DNA of 64,000 nucleotides from Lachnospiraceae bacterium (GCA_021202465.1 JAJQCZ010000024.1:1-64000), one strand, 5' to 3'; numbered from the stretch's first letter, positions 40,850-49,503 are shown. Notes: generated by a model not told the origin, from the sequence alone. Numbers and translations are program-made.

Positions 40850-42028
40850 TCAGATCTCTTTTCCCTTCGTGGCAATGGCATGCACGATGAAGGGCACGAA
40901 GAGGGTGATAAAGGCGGCGTAGCCCAGGTAGGCGTAGCCCTTCTTCACGACCGTCATGAGGCCGAACTGGGCGATGGCGAAAGCCAGGAAGGTGAAGATC
41001 AGCGTGAAGACCGCGTTGCGGGACAGGTGTCCGGAGGCGATTTTCTTCTCGTCGGTCATACGCCGCTCGATGGCGTTGACGCAGCGGGTGACGATGCCGG
41101 AGATCATGTTGACGGCCGTGGAAATGGAGCCGAGGATAATCAGCAGCGAGATGATGGGCGTCAGGATGCCGGCGCCTACGCCGTTCTGCACCAAAACCAG
41201 CATGGGGACGGAGGCGGTGGCCAGCTCTGCGACGAAGGCGATGGCCAGCAGACCGATGATGGAGAGCTCCATGGCCAGGAAGTTGCAGAGGAAGATGCCC
41301 ACGGCAGCCCGGTTGATCTGCTTCACATCGGTGACCGCCTCGACGTGCTGGTACATGACGGAGACGGAGGCCAGCTGGAAGAAGAAATAGAGCACGGCGG
41401 ACCAGAGCGCCGGCATGAAGGCGCCGGTCTCACTGGAGAGCACCGACATTTCCCCGGAACTCATGCGGGAGAGGGTCTCTGTGATGGCGCCCCACTGGGA
41501 AATGATGTTGGGCACCAGTACCAGCACCAGGCCCACGATGATGAGGACGCTGAGGGTGGAGGCGCAGCGGCGCACCACCGAGGTGCCGAAGAGGGCGATG
41601 AAGAAGATGAAGGCCGCCACGATCAGGGTGCAGAGCCAGTAGGGCAGGCCGAACAGGGTCTGGATCGTGGAGCCGCCGGTGGCGAAGGCCGCGGCGGAGG
41701 CTGTGCCGATCATGATCAGGTAGCAGATCTCGTAGAGATTGGACATGACCGGGCGGGTTTTCCCGTACAGGCTGTCGGAGAAGCTCCGGTAGTCGTACAC
41801 CTTGTGCTTGTAGGCGTAGCGCATGCCGTACCAGAAAAACAGGGCGTAGAGCCCCTGAGACAGGAGGGGCAGGAGCAGGCACCAGACGCCGTAGTTGATG
41901 AAATACTGATAGATCTGGGCGCCCGAGGCGAAGCCGCCGCCGAACTGCGTGGTGAAGGCCACGAAGGCCAGTCCCATGACCAGAGGCATCTTGTTCTTGT
42001 CGACCAGCAGGGATTTCTCTTTACTCAT
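40850..42028 (-). CDS. YkvI-family multi-pass membrane transporter
   Basis: This 392-residue integral membrane protein has about ten helices and looks like YkvI, a LeuT-fold-related family of unassigned substrate. The first helix, GLAFVAFTTQFGGGFASGAQIYQYF, is broken by a Gly-rich motif as expected for the fold. The start at 42028 follows GGAGAAAAAT. It ends the minus-strand row etfB-etfA-glcD-ykvI and lies 73 bases after glcD. A role in lactate or other substrate uptake would suit the context, but homology does not show it. Confidence 0.75.
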   Translation of the reverse strand: MSKEKSLLVDKNKMPLVMGLAFVAFTTQFGGGFASGAQIYQYFINYGVWCLLLPLLSQGLYALFFWYGMRYAYKHKVYDYRSFSDSLYGKTRPVMSNLYEICYLIMIGTASAAAFATGGSTIQTLFGLPYWLCTLIVAAFIFFIALFGTSVVRRCASTLSVLIIVGLVLVLVPNIISQWGAITETLSRMSSGEMSVLSSETGAFMPALWSAVLYFFFQLASVSVMYQHVEAVTDVKQINRAAVGIFLCNFLAMELSIIGLLAIAFVAELATASVPMLVLVQNGVGAGILTPIISLLIILGSISTAVNMISGIVTRCVNAIERRMTDEKKIASGHLSRNAVFTLIFTFLAFAIAQFGLMTVVKKGYAYLGYAAFITLFVPFIVHAIATKGKEI

Positions 42029-42101
42029 ACATTTTTCTCCTCTTAAAATATTATGATTTGAACGCCAGCGTTCCATTCCTGACCTTTTGTCCCTTGTGTC
42101 A

Positions 42102-43532
42102 TCATATTTCTTCTTCCGGCTCGAAGGTGATGACCTTGCCGGGGTTCAGGATCAGTTTTTCGTCGAAGGCCAGCTTGATGGCTTTGTACAGCTCGATCAT
42201 CCGCGGGCCGACGAATTCCTTCAGGAATTCAATGCGGCCGTTGCCGATACCGTGCTCTCCGGAGAGCTGGCCGCCCAGCTCCTTGGAGAGGGCATAGAGC
42301 TCGGTCAGGCTGGCGTGGGTGGCGGTCTTCCATTCTTCGTCACTCATTTCCGGACCCCGCAGCATCTCGGTGTGGATGTTGCCGTCGCCGCAGTGGCCGC
42401 AGGGCTCCACGCGGATCCCGTGGGAGAGGGCGATCTTCTTGGCGGCCTTTACATATTCGGCGATCCGGGCCCGGGGCACGACGACGTCGCATTCCTCCTG
42501 TGCCACGGAGTCGGCCTTCATGCCCTCGAGGATGCCGCCGCGGACAGCCCAGACCGAGGCGGCCCGTTCCGGTGTTCCGGCGATGCAGCAGTCCAGCGCT
42601 CCGTTCGCCAGGGCGGCCTCCGCAGCCGCTTCCACAGCGGAATCCAGCTCCTGTTTGCTGGAGGCATCATACATGACGATGAGCACGGCGTTGCCCTCCT
42701 TCACGGGGAAGAGCTTGTTCAGGTTCCGCTCCACGATGTCGATGAGCTCCCGCTCGAGGAACTCGATGGCCGTGGGGACGAAGGGGAGCTCCAGCACCTT
42801 GGGGACCATGTCGGCGCACTCCTCGAGACTGCCGAAGGGCATGACCAGGGTGCAGGTGCAGGTCGGCGCGGGCAGCAGTTTCAGCGTCACCTGCGTCAGG
42901 ATGCAGAGCGTGCCCTCGGAGCCGATGACAAGGTCCTTGATGTCGTAACCGGTCGTATTCTTCACCACGTTGGAGGAGAAGTTCAGGATGGAGCCGTCCG
43001 GCATCACGGCCTCGATGCAGCGCACGAAGTCGCGGGTCAGCCCGTAACGTACCGCCTTCATGCCGCCGGCGTTGGTGATGACGTTGCCGCCGATGGAGGC
43101 TGTCTTCTCACCGGGGTCCGGCGGATAGAACAGGCCCTCGGCGGCGGCCGCTGCCTGCACATCGATCAGCAGCGCGCCGGGCTCTGCCGTGATGGTCTGG
43201 TTCTTCCGGTCGATGGGGAAGATGCGGTTCATCCGCATGATGGAGAGCATGATGCCGCCGTATTTGCAGGTGGCGCCGCCCGCCAGACCGGTTCCCGCGC
43301 CCCGGCAGACAACGGGGATGTTGTTCTCCCAGGCGTAGGCCATGATTGCGGAGACCTCTTCCTTGTTTTCCACCTCTACATACAGCTCCGGGGGAAATAC
43401 GCCGTACTCCGGCATCTCATCCCGGAAATATTCATTGGGGATCTCTTCGCCCACCCAGACCCTGTCCGGGGCTGTCATCCCACGGATGGCGTCGAAATCA
43501 TCGGGGGTCATTTTCTTATAGGGAAAGGCCAT
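42102..43532 (-). CDS. FAD-linked lactate dehydrogenase subunit (GlcD/LctD-like)
   Basis: This 476-residue flavoprotein should oxidise lactate (or a related 2-hydroxy acid). The FAD-binding PCMH domain covers about residues 45-225, with GAGTGLAGGATCKYGGIMLS, PGALLIDVQAAAAAEGLFYPPDPGEKTASIGGNV, TNAGGMKAVRYG and GYDIKDLVIGSEGTL. The C-terminal cap domain has HCGDGNIHTEM and the terminal GQLSGEHGIGNGR. Its start overlaps the end of etfA by 17 bases, so the pair is translationally coupled. With EtfA and EtfB it forms the confurcating Ldh/Etf complex known from acetogens. Confidence 0.9.
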   Translation of the reverse strand: MAFPYKKMTPDDFDAIRGMTAPDRVWVGEEIPNEYFRDEMPEYGVFPPELYVEVENKEEVSAIMAYAWENNIPVVCRGAGTGLAGGATCKYGGIMLSIMRMNRIFPIDRKNQTITAEPGALLIDVQAAAAAEGLFYPPDPGEKTASIGGNVITNAGGMKAVRYGLTRDFVRCIEAVMPDGSILNFSSNVVKNTTGYDIKDLVIGSEGTLCILTQVTLKLLPAPTCTCTLVMPFGSLEECADMVPKVLELPFVPTAIEFLERELIDIVERNLNKLFPVKEGNAVLIVMYDASSKQELDSAVEAAAEAALANGALDCCIAGTPERAASVWAVRGGILEGMKADSVAQEECDVVVPRARIAEYVKAAKKIALSHGIRVEPCGHCGDGNIHTEMLRGPEMSDEEWKTATHASLTELYALSKELGGQLSGEHGIGNGRIEFLKEFVGPRMIELYKAIKLAFDEKLILNPGKVITFEPEEEI

Positions 43533-44745
43533 GATGCTCCGCCTCCTTCCTGTTTTTCTCGTTCTGCTCTTCCGCCAGCCGGATCAGCCGGGGGACGACC
43601 CGGTACAGGTCGTCGACAAGACAGTAGTGGGCCACACCGAAAATGCGGGCCTCGGGGTCTTCATTGATGGCGACGATGCACTGAGAGCCGTTCATGCAGG
43701 AGGTGAACTGGATGGCGCCGGAGACGCCGCAGGTGATGATGAGCTTCGGGCGCACGGTCCGGCCCGAGAGACCGATCTGGTGTGCGGTATCGCCGAAGCC
43801 GTTCTCCACCATGGGACGGGTGAAGGCCAGCTGGCCGCCCAGCGCCTCCGCTAGATGACGGCACATTTCCACACCCTTTTCGTTCCGCACGCCCCGGCCG
43901 GCGACTACGAGGATGTCCTCTTCCTCGAGGCTCTTGACCTTGTCGATGACCTGGGAGGAGAGGATCTGAATCCGCGAGCGCACCATGCTCTCTGAGACAG
44001 GGCAGGAGACGATCTCGCCGGTGGGATGCGGTACCCGCTCCGCCCGGTCCATGACCCGGTAGCGCACGGTAGCGAACTGGGGACGGGAGTGGGCGATGGC
44101 GATCTGAGCCATAATATTTCCGCCGAAGGCGGGGCGGATCTGGATCATATCCGTGTTCGGTTTGATATCCAGGGTGGTACAGTCTGCCGTCAGACCGGTG
44201 TGAAAACGTGTGGACAGCCGCGGGGCCAGGGAGCGCCCCAGCGCCGTGGCGCCGATGAGCACGCAGCTGGGCCGCTGGGAGGCGATGCAGTCGGCGAAGG
44301 CGTCGGCGTAGCAGTCGGCCCGGAAGCCTTCCAGTTCCGGATGCTCATAGACGAAGACCAGGTCTGCCCCGTAGGGCAGGAGCTTGCGGGCGTTGGCCAT
44401 GCTGCCGGGTCCGCCGATGAGAACGGCGTTTACGCGGTAGCCCACCTTGGCGGCCATCTTCCGGGCCTCGCCGAGGAGCTCATAGGCAACGGGGTGGATA
44501 TCTCCCCGTTCCTGCTCAGCAAAGATCAGGAAATCACGCCAGCGTTCCGGCTCGAAGGAGCGCGCCTTCTGCTCGAAGCGGATGGCCTTCTCCGGGCAGT
44601 GCCGGACGCAGAGACCGCACATGCGGCAGGTCTCACTCACGGTGATGCCGGAGCCCTCAATGGCCAGAGCTCCGAAGGGACATTCCGTCACGCAGAGCCC
44701 GCAAAGCGTACATTTGGATGCGTTAAATCTGAGAAATTCTACCAT
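43516..44745 (-). CDS. etfA: Electron transfer flavoprotein alpha subunit with N-terminal ferredoxin domain
   Basis: This 409-residue protein carries FAD and passes electrons between EtfB, lactate dehydrogenase and ferredoxin. The N-terminus holds two Cys clusters, CTLCGLCVTECPFGAL and CRMCGLCVRHCPEKAI (about residues 12-55), typical of ferredoxin-fused EtfA in bifurcating or confurcating systems. The FAD-binding C-terminal domain shows VVAGRGVRNEKGVEM, LGGQLAFTRPMVENGF and GVSGAIQFTSCMNGSQCIVAINEDPEARIF. The start at 44745 follows GAGAGGAAG. It lies 247 bases downstream of etfB, and that gap holds a repeat element. Confidence 0.92.
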   Translation of the reverse strand: MVEFLRFNASKCTLCGLCVTECPFGALAIEGSGITVSETCRMCGLCVRHCPEKAIRFEQKARSFEPERWRDFLIFAEQERGDIHPVAYELLGEARKMAAKVGYRVNAVLIGGPGSMANARKLLPYGADLVFVYEHPELEGFRADCYADAFADCIASQRPSCVLIGATALGRSLAPRLSTRFHTGLTADCTTLDIKPNTDMIQIRPAFGGNIMAQIAIAHSRPQFATVRYRVMDRAERVPHPTGEIVSCPVSESMVRSRIQILSSQVIDKVKSLEEEDILVVAGRGVRNEKGVEMCRHLAEALGGQLAFTRPMVENGFGDTAHQIGLSGRTVRPKLIITCGVSGAIQFTSCMNGSQCIVAINEDPEARIFGVAHYCLVDDLYRVVPRLIRLAEEQNEKNRKEAEHHGLSL

Positions 44746-44992
44746 ATATTCTTCCTCTCTGGTATTATCCGATGATTTGATGATACCAGGGTCGAAAGTC
44801 ATGAATGGAGCGCTTACACAAGGTACGCCCTTTGGGTGTGCGGTCCGATTCATGACTTTACGACCCGCCAAAACATGAGTAAGTAGCGCAATTTTTGCAA
44901 AAAAATGCGCGGATTACGAATGTTTTAGGATTGCGAGAGCGTGTTAGCGCGTAGCAATCCGTGTATCAAGGCGACAAAATACTTTTTGTCGC
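44746..44992 (-). repeat. Hairpin-rich intergenic element between etfB and etfA
   Basis: This stretch separates two genes whose products work together, while their neighbours overlap or lie close. It holds AGGCGACAAAA (44969-44979) paired with TTTTGTCGCCT (44984-44994) right at the etfB stop. It also holds a GGATTGC/GCAATCC hairpin (about 44931-44960) and a 12-bp inverted repeat AAAGTCATGAAT (44795-44806) / ATTCATGACTTT (44848-44859). A 24-bp sequence at 44846-44869 matches 49116-49139 in reverse orientation, with 20 of 24 bases conserved. It looks like a dispersed intergenic element. Confidence 0.5.
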
Positions 44993-45784
44993 CTACATTA
45001 TAATTTTCCGACTGGTCAGAATCTGGAAGAGTGCGTCGGCCTTTTCCTCGGCGCTGCCGGGCAGATAGACCTGCCGTTCTGCTTCCGGCGGGGCGAACAT
45101 GCGCTCCACCGACGTGGGGGAGCCTACGAGACCGTAGCGGCTCAGATCCTGATCCGGCAGGTCTGCCAGACTGAGGAAGCGCACCGGCCGTCCGGCTGTG
45201 GCGCGGGTCAGCCGATAGGAGGGGAGCCGGGGAACGCAGAGATCCTTGTCCACGGTGATGAGGCAGGGATACGTCATGCGGGAGACCTGTGTCACGCTTC
45301 CCAGATCCTGCTGCACCTCCAGCCCTTCGGTATCCGCTTCGGTGATCTCGGCTACCCAGGCTGCGTGCGGAAGGTGCAGATGCTCCGCCATCGCCGGGCC
45401 GACCTGCGCGGTGTCTCCGTCGGTGGTCTGGCGGCCGCAGACGATCAGATCGGCGCCGCCCAGCACGTGCACGCCCTGAGCCAGAACGTAGGAGGTGGCC
45501 AGCACATCGGCGCCGGCAAATTTCCGGTCGGAGAGGATGACTGCCTTGTCGGCACCCATGGTGTAGGCGTCCCGCATCATTTCCTCGGCGTGGGCCGGTC
45601 CCATGGTCAGTACGGTGACGGTGCCGCCCAGCTTCTCCCGCAGCTGCAGGGCCGTCTCCAGGGCGAACAGGTCATAGGGGTTCGTCCGCGTGTCCGCGGA
45701 GAGGCGCTTCATGGCTCCGGTCTCGGGATCGATGTCCACCTGACTGCTGGCCGGAACCTGTTTCATACATACGATAATCTTCAT
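44993..45784 (-). CDS. etfB: Electron transfer flavoprotein beta subunit
   Basis: This 263-residue subunit binds NAD and FAD in the confurcating Ldh/Etf complex. It opens with MKIIVCMKQVP, followed by MKRLSADTRTNPYDLFALETALQLRE and the EtfB signature GADLIVCGRQTTDGDTAQVGP. A leftward -10 box TATAAT lies at 45839-45834, but I saw no good -35. It is the first gene of the etfB-etfA-glcD row. Confidence 0.92.
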   Translation of the reverse strand: MKIIVCMKQVPASSQVDIDPETGAMKRLSADTRTNPYDLFALETALQLREKLGGTVTVLTMGPAHAEEMMRDAYTMGADKAVILSDRKFAGADVLATSYVLAQGVHVLGGADLIVCGRQTTDGDTAQVGPAMAEHLHLPHAAWVAEITEADTEGLEVQQDLGSVTQVSRMTYPCLITVDKDLCVPRLPSYRLTRATAGRPVRFLSLADLPDQDLSRYGLVGSPTSVERMFAPPEAERQVYLPGSAEEKADALFQILTSRKIIM

Positions 45785-45953
45785 ACGCTGTCTTTTCCTC
45801 GCTTTATCACTTTAAATAGGAAAATGTCATCTGATTATAGCACGGAGGAGGAGAGGTTGCCGAGGAAAAAAGCACGATTTGTGTAAAAAAGTGAACGAAA
45901 AAGGGCTCCGGATAATCTGTATATCATCCAGAGCCCTTGCTTCAGGCCATCTC

Positions 45954-47021
45954 TTATTTTGCGGCAGAGCCGGCAGCACGATGAATCCGTTCCAGTGGAA
46001 GACTTGTCATGTGAGAGATATCCTCCGGAGAAATGTGGTTCCTGAGCATGGAGAGAATGAGCTCATCCTGCCCGGACTGAACACCCTGCCGGATACCTTT
46101 TTCGAGCCCCTGTTCGAGCCCCTGTTCGAGCCCCTGTTCGAGCCCTTTTTCAAGTCCCTGTTCAAGTCCCTGTTCAAGTCCCTGTTTCAGCCCATGCTGT
46201 ATGCCTCTCTCATATCCGAGATCGATGGCGAGATCACCCAGATTACACATAACATTCACCTCTTCTTTCAGGTCTGGCGCCAGATCCATATGGTATCTGC
46301 GATCCAGAATAGTCAGTTTGGTTTCAGCAGGCATGGTCATGGAAAACAGAACGTTGAGCATGCCGGTCAATTCATTGAAACTGTCTTTTTTCTCGTTTAA
46401 TGCGACCAGAACGATGGAAATCTTATCGTAGGCGCTCCGGATATCCGGGATTCCTGGCAGTATATCGTGCTTGGTCAGAGAATACTCCGAGATGGCGTTG
46501 CCAATCTCGGCGGGAGCATTCAGGCACAGCCAGATGGAACAGACCTTTTTCAGACTGTCGTAATCAGAGTCGGAAAACTCGGTACCGCGTTGAGAAGAAA
46601 TCATTCGGCTGGTATAGTAGACGCCCCGACTCAGGATCTGGTAGCCGGGATTATATTTCTTCTGCGCCTCTACGTTGACATAGATGCGGCGGTATTCGAT
46701 TTCTCCGGGCAGATAGAGAGAAAAATAAACATCATAGGTGATTCTTCCCTCGCCTGGCAGGGAGCTTTCGGTGGTCAGACCAGAAATCTTTTCTGCCTGT
46801 TTCCTGCCGCGATGGATGTCAGGCTCTATTTCTACTGTGGAAATCTCCGGATTTTCAATACAGTTCTGTATTTCTTCCAGAGAGAAGGAAGAGAATTCGG
46901 ATATCGTATGGCGAACAATCCAGGCCAGGATAATCTTGTGCGCGAGCACCCGCTTGCACTGTGTATCGTACTGGGAGCGGGCTTCCGCCTGTCGGATGTC
47001 ACGCCGCAATTCTTCGTTCAT
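45954..47021 (-). CDS. Rpn-family PD-(D/E)XK nuclease / putative transposase (second copy)
   Basis: This 355-residue protein resembles the family of the gene at 10979. After an N-terminal helical region, a core with ITYDVYFSLYLPGEIEYRRIYVNVEAQKKYNPGY matches the nuclease-like domain, including the Asp and the VNVEAQ Glu. A run of EQGL/EKGL tetrapeptides follows (about residues 276-308). The start at 47021 follows AAAGGAGAA, and a promoter TTGCAA-17-TATAAT lies upstream. It is divergent from htrA. Such proteins often expand in gut Firmicutes; the biological role is not settled. Confidence 0.8.
   Translation of the reverse strand: MNEELRRDIRQAEARSQYDTQCKRVLAHKIILAWIVRHTISEFSSFSLEEIQNCIENPEISTVEIEPDIHRGRKQAEKISGLTTESSLPGEGRITYDVYFSLYLPGEIEYRRIYVNVEAQKKYNPGYQILSRGVYYTSRMISSQRGTEFSDSDYDSLKKVCSIWLCLNAPAEIGNAISEYSLTKHDILPGIPDIRSAYDKISIVLVALNEKKDSFNELTGMLNVLFSMTMPAETKLTILDRRYHMDLAPDLKEEVNVMCNLGDLAIDLGYERGIQHGLKQGLEQGLEQGLEKGLEQGLEQGLEQGLEKGIRQGVQSGQDELILSMLRNHISPEDISHMTSLPLERIHRAAGSAAK
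46101..46188 (-). repeat. 12-bp tandem repeat coding for EQGL units
   Basis: About eight units resembling TTCGAGCCCCTG and TTCAAGTCCCTG follow in tandem. Each 12-bp unit encodes a tetrapeptide, so changes in copy number keep the reading frame. Confidence 0.8.
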
Positions 47022-47034
47022 GGGCTTCTCCTTT

Positions 47035-47063
47035 ATTATACATTTCCCGAAAGATGGTTGCAA
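47035..47063 (-). promoter_or_regulatory. Promoter of the second Rpn-family gene
   Basis: Reading leftward, TTGCAA (47063-47058) and TATAAT (47040-47035) are 17 bases apart, 14 bases before the start codon. Confidence 0.7.
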
Positions 47064-47099
47064 TCTTATTTTAAAGAACATGGCGGAAAAGTCCACAAA

Positions 47100-47130
47100 C
47101 AAAAAGTGATGATTTTTCCATCACTTTTTG
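47100..47130. other. 12-bp perfect hairpin between divergent genes
   Basis: CAAAAAGTGATG (47100-47111) and CATCACTTTTTG (47119-47130) flank a 7-base loop. It lies upstream of both the leftward Rpn gene and the rightward htrA gene, where a normal terminator is not expected. It may be an operator or a remnant. Confidence 0.55.
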
Positions 47131-47313
47131 TCAGGGTTCAGCTGTCGATTGGGTGAAGAGCTTTTTTTGGTAAAAAAATAAAATACATCTGTGTGTTTTA
47201 AGTTCATTTAAAGTGCTGCAGGTATACTGTAGCCATCTTCAGAGAAGGATATTTCGTAAATATGAGTCATGAACATCAATACGGCGGCGGAATGCCCCCG
47301 GAAAGGAGTTTTT

Positions 47314-48360
47314 ATGTATAACGAGTATGATAATGAGAGAATGCACGAGAGTGAATTTCAGAGGGAAAATGAGATCATGCAGGTGGAGACTGCGGATACG
47401 GCGAGGAGACGGACGGGGCGTTCGCGCCGCCCGCGCCGCTCTCCCTGGTGGAAGCGGGTACTCTCCCTGGTGCTCTGCGGTACGCTCTTCGGCGGCGCGG
47501 CGGGCGGCGCCTTTTACGGGATGGGTGTGCTGATGGGAGATTCCTCCTCCGGGTCGACTACGGCGAGTGCGCAGAGCACTGCGGCGACGGTGACGACGCT
47601 GTCGGCCTCCACGGTGTCGGAGGGCAGCCTTGATGTGACAGATGTGGCGGCACTGGGTCTGACCTCGGTGGTCTCGGTCACCAATGTGTCGGTGCAGGAG
47701 GTGGAAAATTACTTCGGCATGTTCGGACGGAACGGCCAGGGGCAGAGCCAGCTGGAGGAGACGACCAGCTGCGGCTCAGGCGTTATTATTTATCAATCAG
47801 ATTCAGAGCTGTATATGGTGACGAACTATCACGTGGTGGAGGAAGCCACGACCCTGTCGGTCACGTTCGTAGATGACGAGACCTATGAAGCGGAGCTGTG
47901 CGGGTATGATGAGGATGTGGATATCGCGGTGATCAAAGTGTCTCTTTCGGAGTTGTCCTCCGACACACTTTCAGAGATCTCTGTGGTGGCCATCGGCGAT
48001 TCGGATGAGCTTGTTGTAGGCGAGCAGGTGGTGGCTATCGGCAACGCGCTGGGCTACGGGCAGTCGGTGACGACGGGCATTGTCAGCGCCGTTGACTGCA
48101 CCATCAGCAGCGACAGCGATTCCTCGGGAAATGAAGCCTCACAGACGGTGAACTACACGTCGGAGGAGAGCACCGTCAACACCTATATTCAGACGGACGC
48201 GGCCATTAATCCCGGCAACAGCGGCGGCGCCCTGTTAAATATGGAAGGAGAACTGATCGGCATCAATACGGCGAAGATCTCTTCCACGGATGTGGAGGGC
48301 ATGGGGTATGCCATCCCGATCTCTGAGGTGCTTACGCTCATTGAATCCATGATCGAATAA
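47314..48360 (+). CDS. HtrA/DegP-like serine protease without PDZ domain
   Basis: This 348-residue membrane-anchored protease should degrade misfolded envelope proteins. A cytoplasmic basic N-terminal segment precedes one membrane helix (about residues 50-75) and a Ser/Thr-rich linker. The trypsin-like domain has the catalytic His in NYHVVEEA, Asp in DVDIAVIKV and Ser in NPGNSGGALLN. The protein stops after the protease domain, at VLTLIESMIE, where HtrA proteins usually carry a PDZ domain. AAGGAG sets the start at 47314. The stop is followed by a terminator. Confidence 0.85.
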   Translation: MYNEYDNERMHESEFQRENEIMQVETADTARRRTGRSRRPRRSPWWKRVLSLVLCGTLFGGAAGGAFYGMGVLMGDSSSGSTTASAQSTAATVTTLSASTVSEGSLDVTDVAALGLTSVVSVTNVSVQEVENYFGMFGRNGQGQSQLEETTSCGSGVIIYQSDSELYMVTNYHVVEEATTLSVTFVDDETYEAELCGYDEDVDIAVIKVSLSELSSDTLSEISVVAIGDSDELVVGEQVVAIGNALGYGQSVTTGIVSAVDCTISSDSDSSGNEASQTVNYTSEESTVNTYIQTDAAINPGNSGGALLNMEGELIGINTAKISSTDVEGMGYAIPISEVLTLIESMIE

Positions 48361-48368
48361 AAGGATAT

Positions 48369-48415
48369 GCCGCGGATTTCCGAGAAATATGTCCCGGGAA
48401 TCTGCGGCGGTTTTG
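48369..48415 (+). terminator. Terminator of the HtrA-like protease gene
   Basis: GCCGCGGATTTCC (48369-48381) pairs with GGGAATCTGCGGC (48396-48408), followed by GGTTTT. Confidence 0.8.
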
Positions 48416-48456
48416 ATCATATCTGATCTGAAATGCCGTGAAGGAGGAAAGAGTCC

Positions 48457-49071
48457 TTGGAACTGGAGGAATACTACGGCGAGGCACTGCCAACCTTGCG
48501 GGAAGCGGAGCAGACATTATGGAACATCGTGGATGCCTGCCCGGCGCAGGAGTCGGTCGGCGGCGTCCAGCCCGTGATCTACTGCAAATCCCGGATCAAG
48601 AAACCGGACAGCATGATGCGCAAGCTGGTTTCGCGGGGGCTTCCCACGGATGCAGGGACGGCCCTGCGGGAGATGCACGACGCTGTGGGGATGCGGGTGG
48701 TATGTTCCTTCGTAGACGACGTGTACGAGGTGTCCCGCTGGCTGCAGGCGCGGAATGACTATGAGGTGCTGGAGGTGAAGGATTACATTTCCTATCCGAA
48801 ACCCAACGGCTACCGCAGCCTGCATCTGATCCTGCGCTTTACCGGCGGCCGGATGAAGGGACTTCAGGCGGAGATCCAGCTGCGCACGATCGCTATCGAC
48901 TTCTGGGCCGCGCTGGAGCACCAGATGAAGTATAAACAGGCGATTGATGGCAGCTACGAGAAGATCGTGCGGGAGGAATTAAAACGCTGTGCCGACGAGA
49001 TCGCCTCCGTAGACATTTCCATGCAGACGATCCGCGATCTGCTGTGCGGGAAAGAAATGTCAACTTTATAG
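48457..49071 (+). CDS. relQ: Small alarmone synthetase (RelA/SpoT domain)
   Basis: This 204-residue enzyme should make (p)ppGpp from ATP and GDP/GTP in stress or starvation. Only the RelA/SpoT synthetase domain is present: SRIKKPDSMMRKL, HDAVGMRVVCSFVDDVY, YPKPNGYRSLHLIL and EIQLRTIAIDFWAALEHQMKYK. There is no hydrolase, TGS or ACT domain, as in RelQ/YwaC-type enzymes. It starts with TTG at 48457; GAAGGAGG lies at about 48439-48446, and no better start was found. Confidence 0.88.
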   Translation: MELEEYYGEALPTLREAEQTLWNIVDACPAQESVGGVQPVIYCKSRIKKPDSMMRKLVSRGLPTDAGTALREMHDAVGMRVVCSFVDDVYEVSRWLQARNDYEVLEVKDYISYPKPNGYRSLHLILRFTGGRMKGLQAEIQLRTIAIDFWAALEHQMKYKQAIDGSYEKIVREELKRCADEIASVDISMQTIRDLLCGKEMSTL

Positions 49072-49080
49072 CAGAAACGG

Positions 49081-49109
49081 TTGACAAATGATGCAGGATG
49101 ATATACTAT
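49081..49109 (+). promoter_or_regulatory. Promoter ahead of the dispersed repeat copy
   Basis: TTGACA (49081-49086) and TACTAT (49104-49109) are 17 bases apart. No gene begins behind it on this strand, so it may be left over from a lost gene. Confidence 0.5.
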
Positions 49110-49115
49110 TCCCAT

Positions 49116-49139
49116 GGCGGGGTAAAAAGTCATGAATCG
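49116..49139 (+). repeat. Second copy of the dispersed 24-bp sequence
   Basis: GGCGGG, four variable bases and AAAGTCATGAATCG repeat, in opposite orientation, the sequence at 44846-44869. Both copies lie in non-coding DNA. Confidence 0.6.
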
Positions 49140-49200
49140 AATGCCTGTGAGGCGGGCTCCAGCGTCTATTTCTTTTTCTTTCCATCGGACATCCTCTTCA

Positions 49201-49503
49201 TCAAAGAAATCTGCGGAAAAATTCGCATTCCTCCGTGTTGCACAGGACGGAATCCTCCAGCCGGATGTTGCAGTGGAACACATGCCCCAGCGGCTTTTTA
49301 AATGAATCCCCATAAAAACGGAAGACAAACGGAATCTGTTTCTCCAGTAATTTTCTGTGCAGGATCGGTGTTTCATCCTGCATAAAGTCGCCGGTCCCCG
49401 TCATGAAGAAGACCGGCGGGAAGGACTCTGTGATATCATTGGCGAAGCAGAGAAGATCCAGCTCTTCCTGCTGAAACCGTTCATGAATAATGTTGTTGCT
49501 CAT
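49201..49503 (-). pseudogene. C-terminal remnant of an alpha/beta-hydrolase (esterase-like)
   Basis: This 100-residue frame matches only the end of an esterase. FPPVFFMTGTGDFMQDETPILHRKL holds the late Asp of the catalytic triad and LGHVFHCN the His, but the part with the nucleophile elbow is missing. It has its own start at 49503 behind GGGGGAAAG, so it may be translated, yet it cannot be a working hydrolase. The neighbouring repeat and orphan promoter point to a deletion or rearrangement here. Confidence 0.6.

Noticed and set aside
46101..46188. 12-bp tandem repeats considered as non-coding or CRISPR-like
   Set aside because: They lie in frame inside a coding region and encode tetrapeptide repeats common in this protein family.
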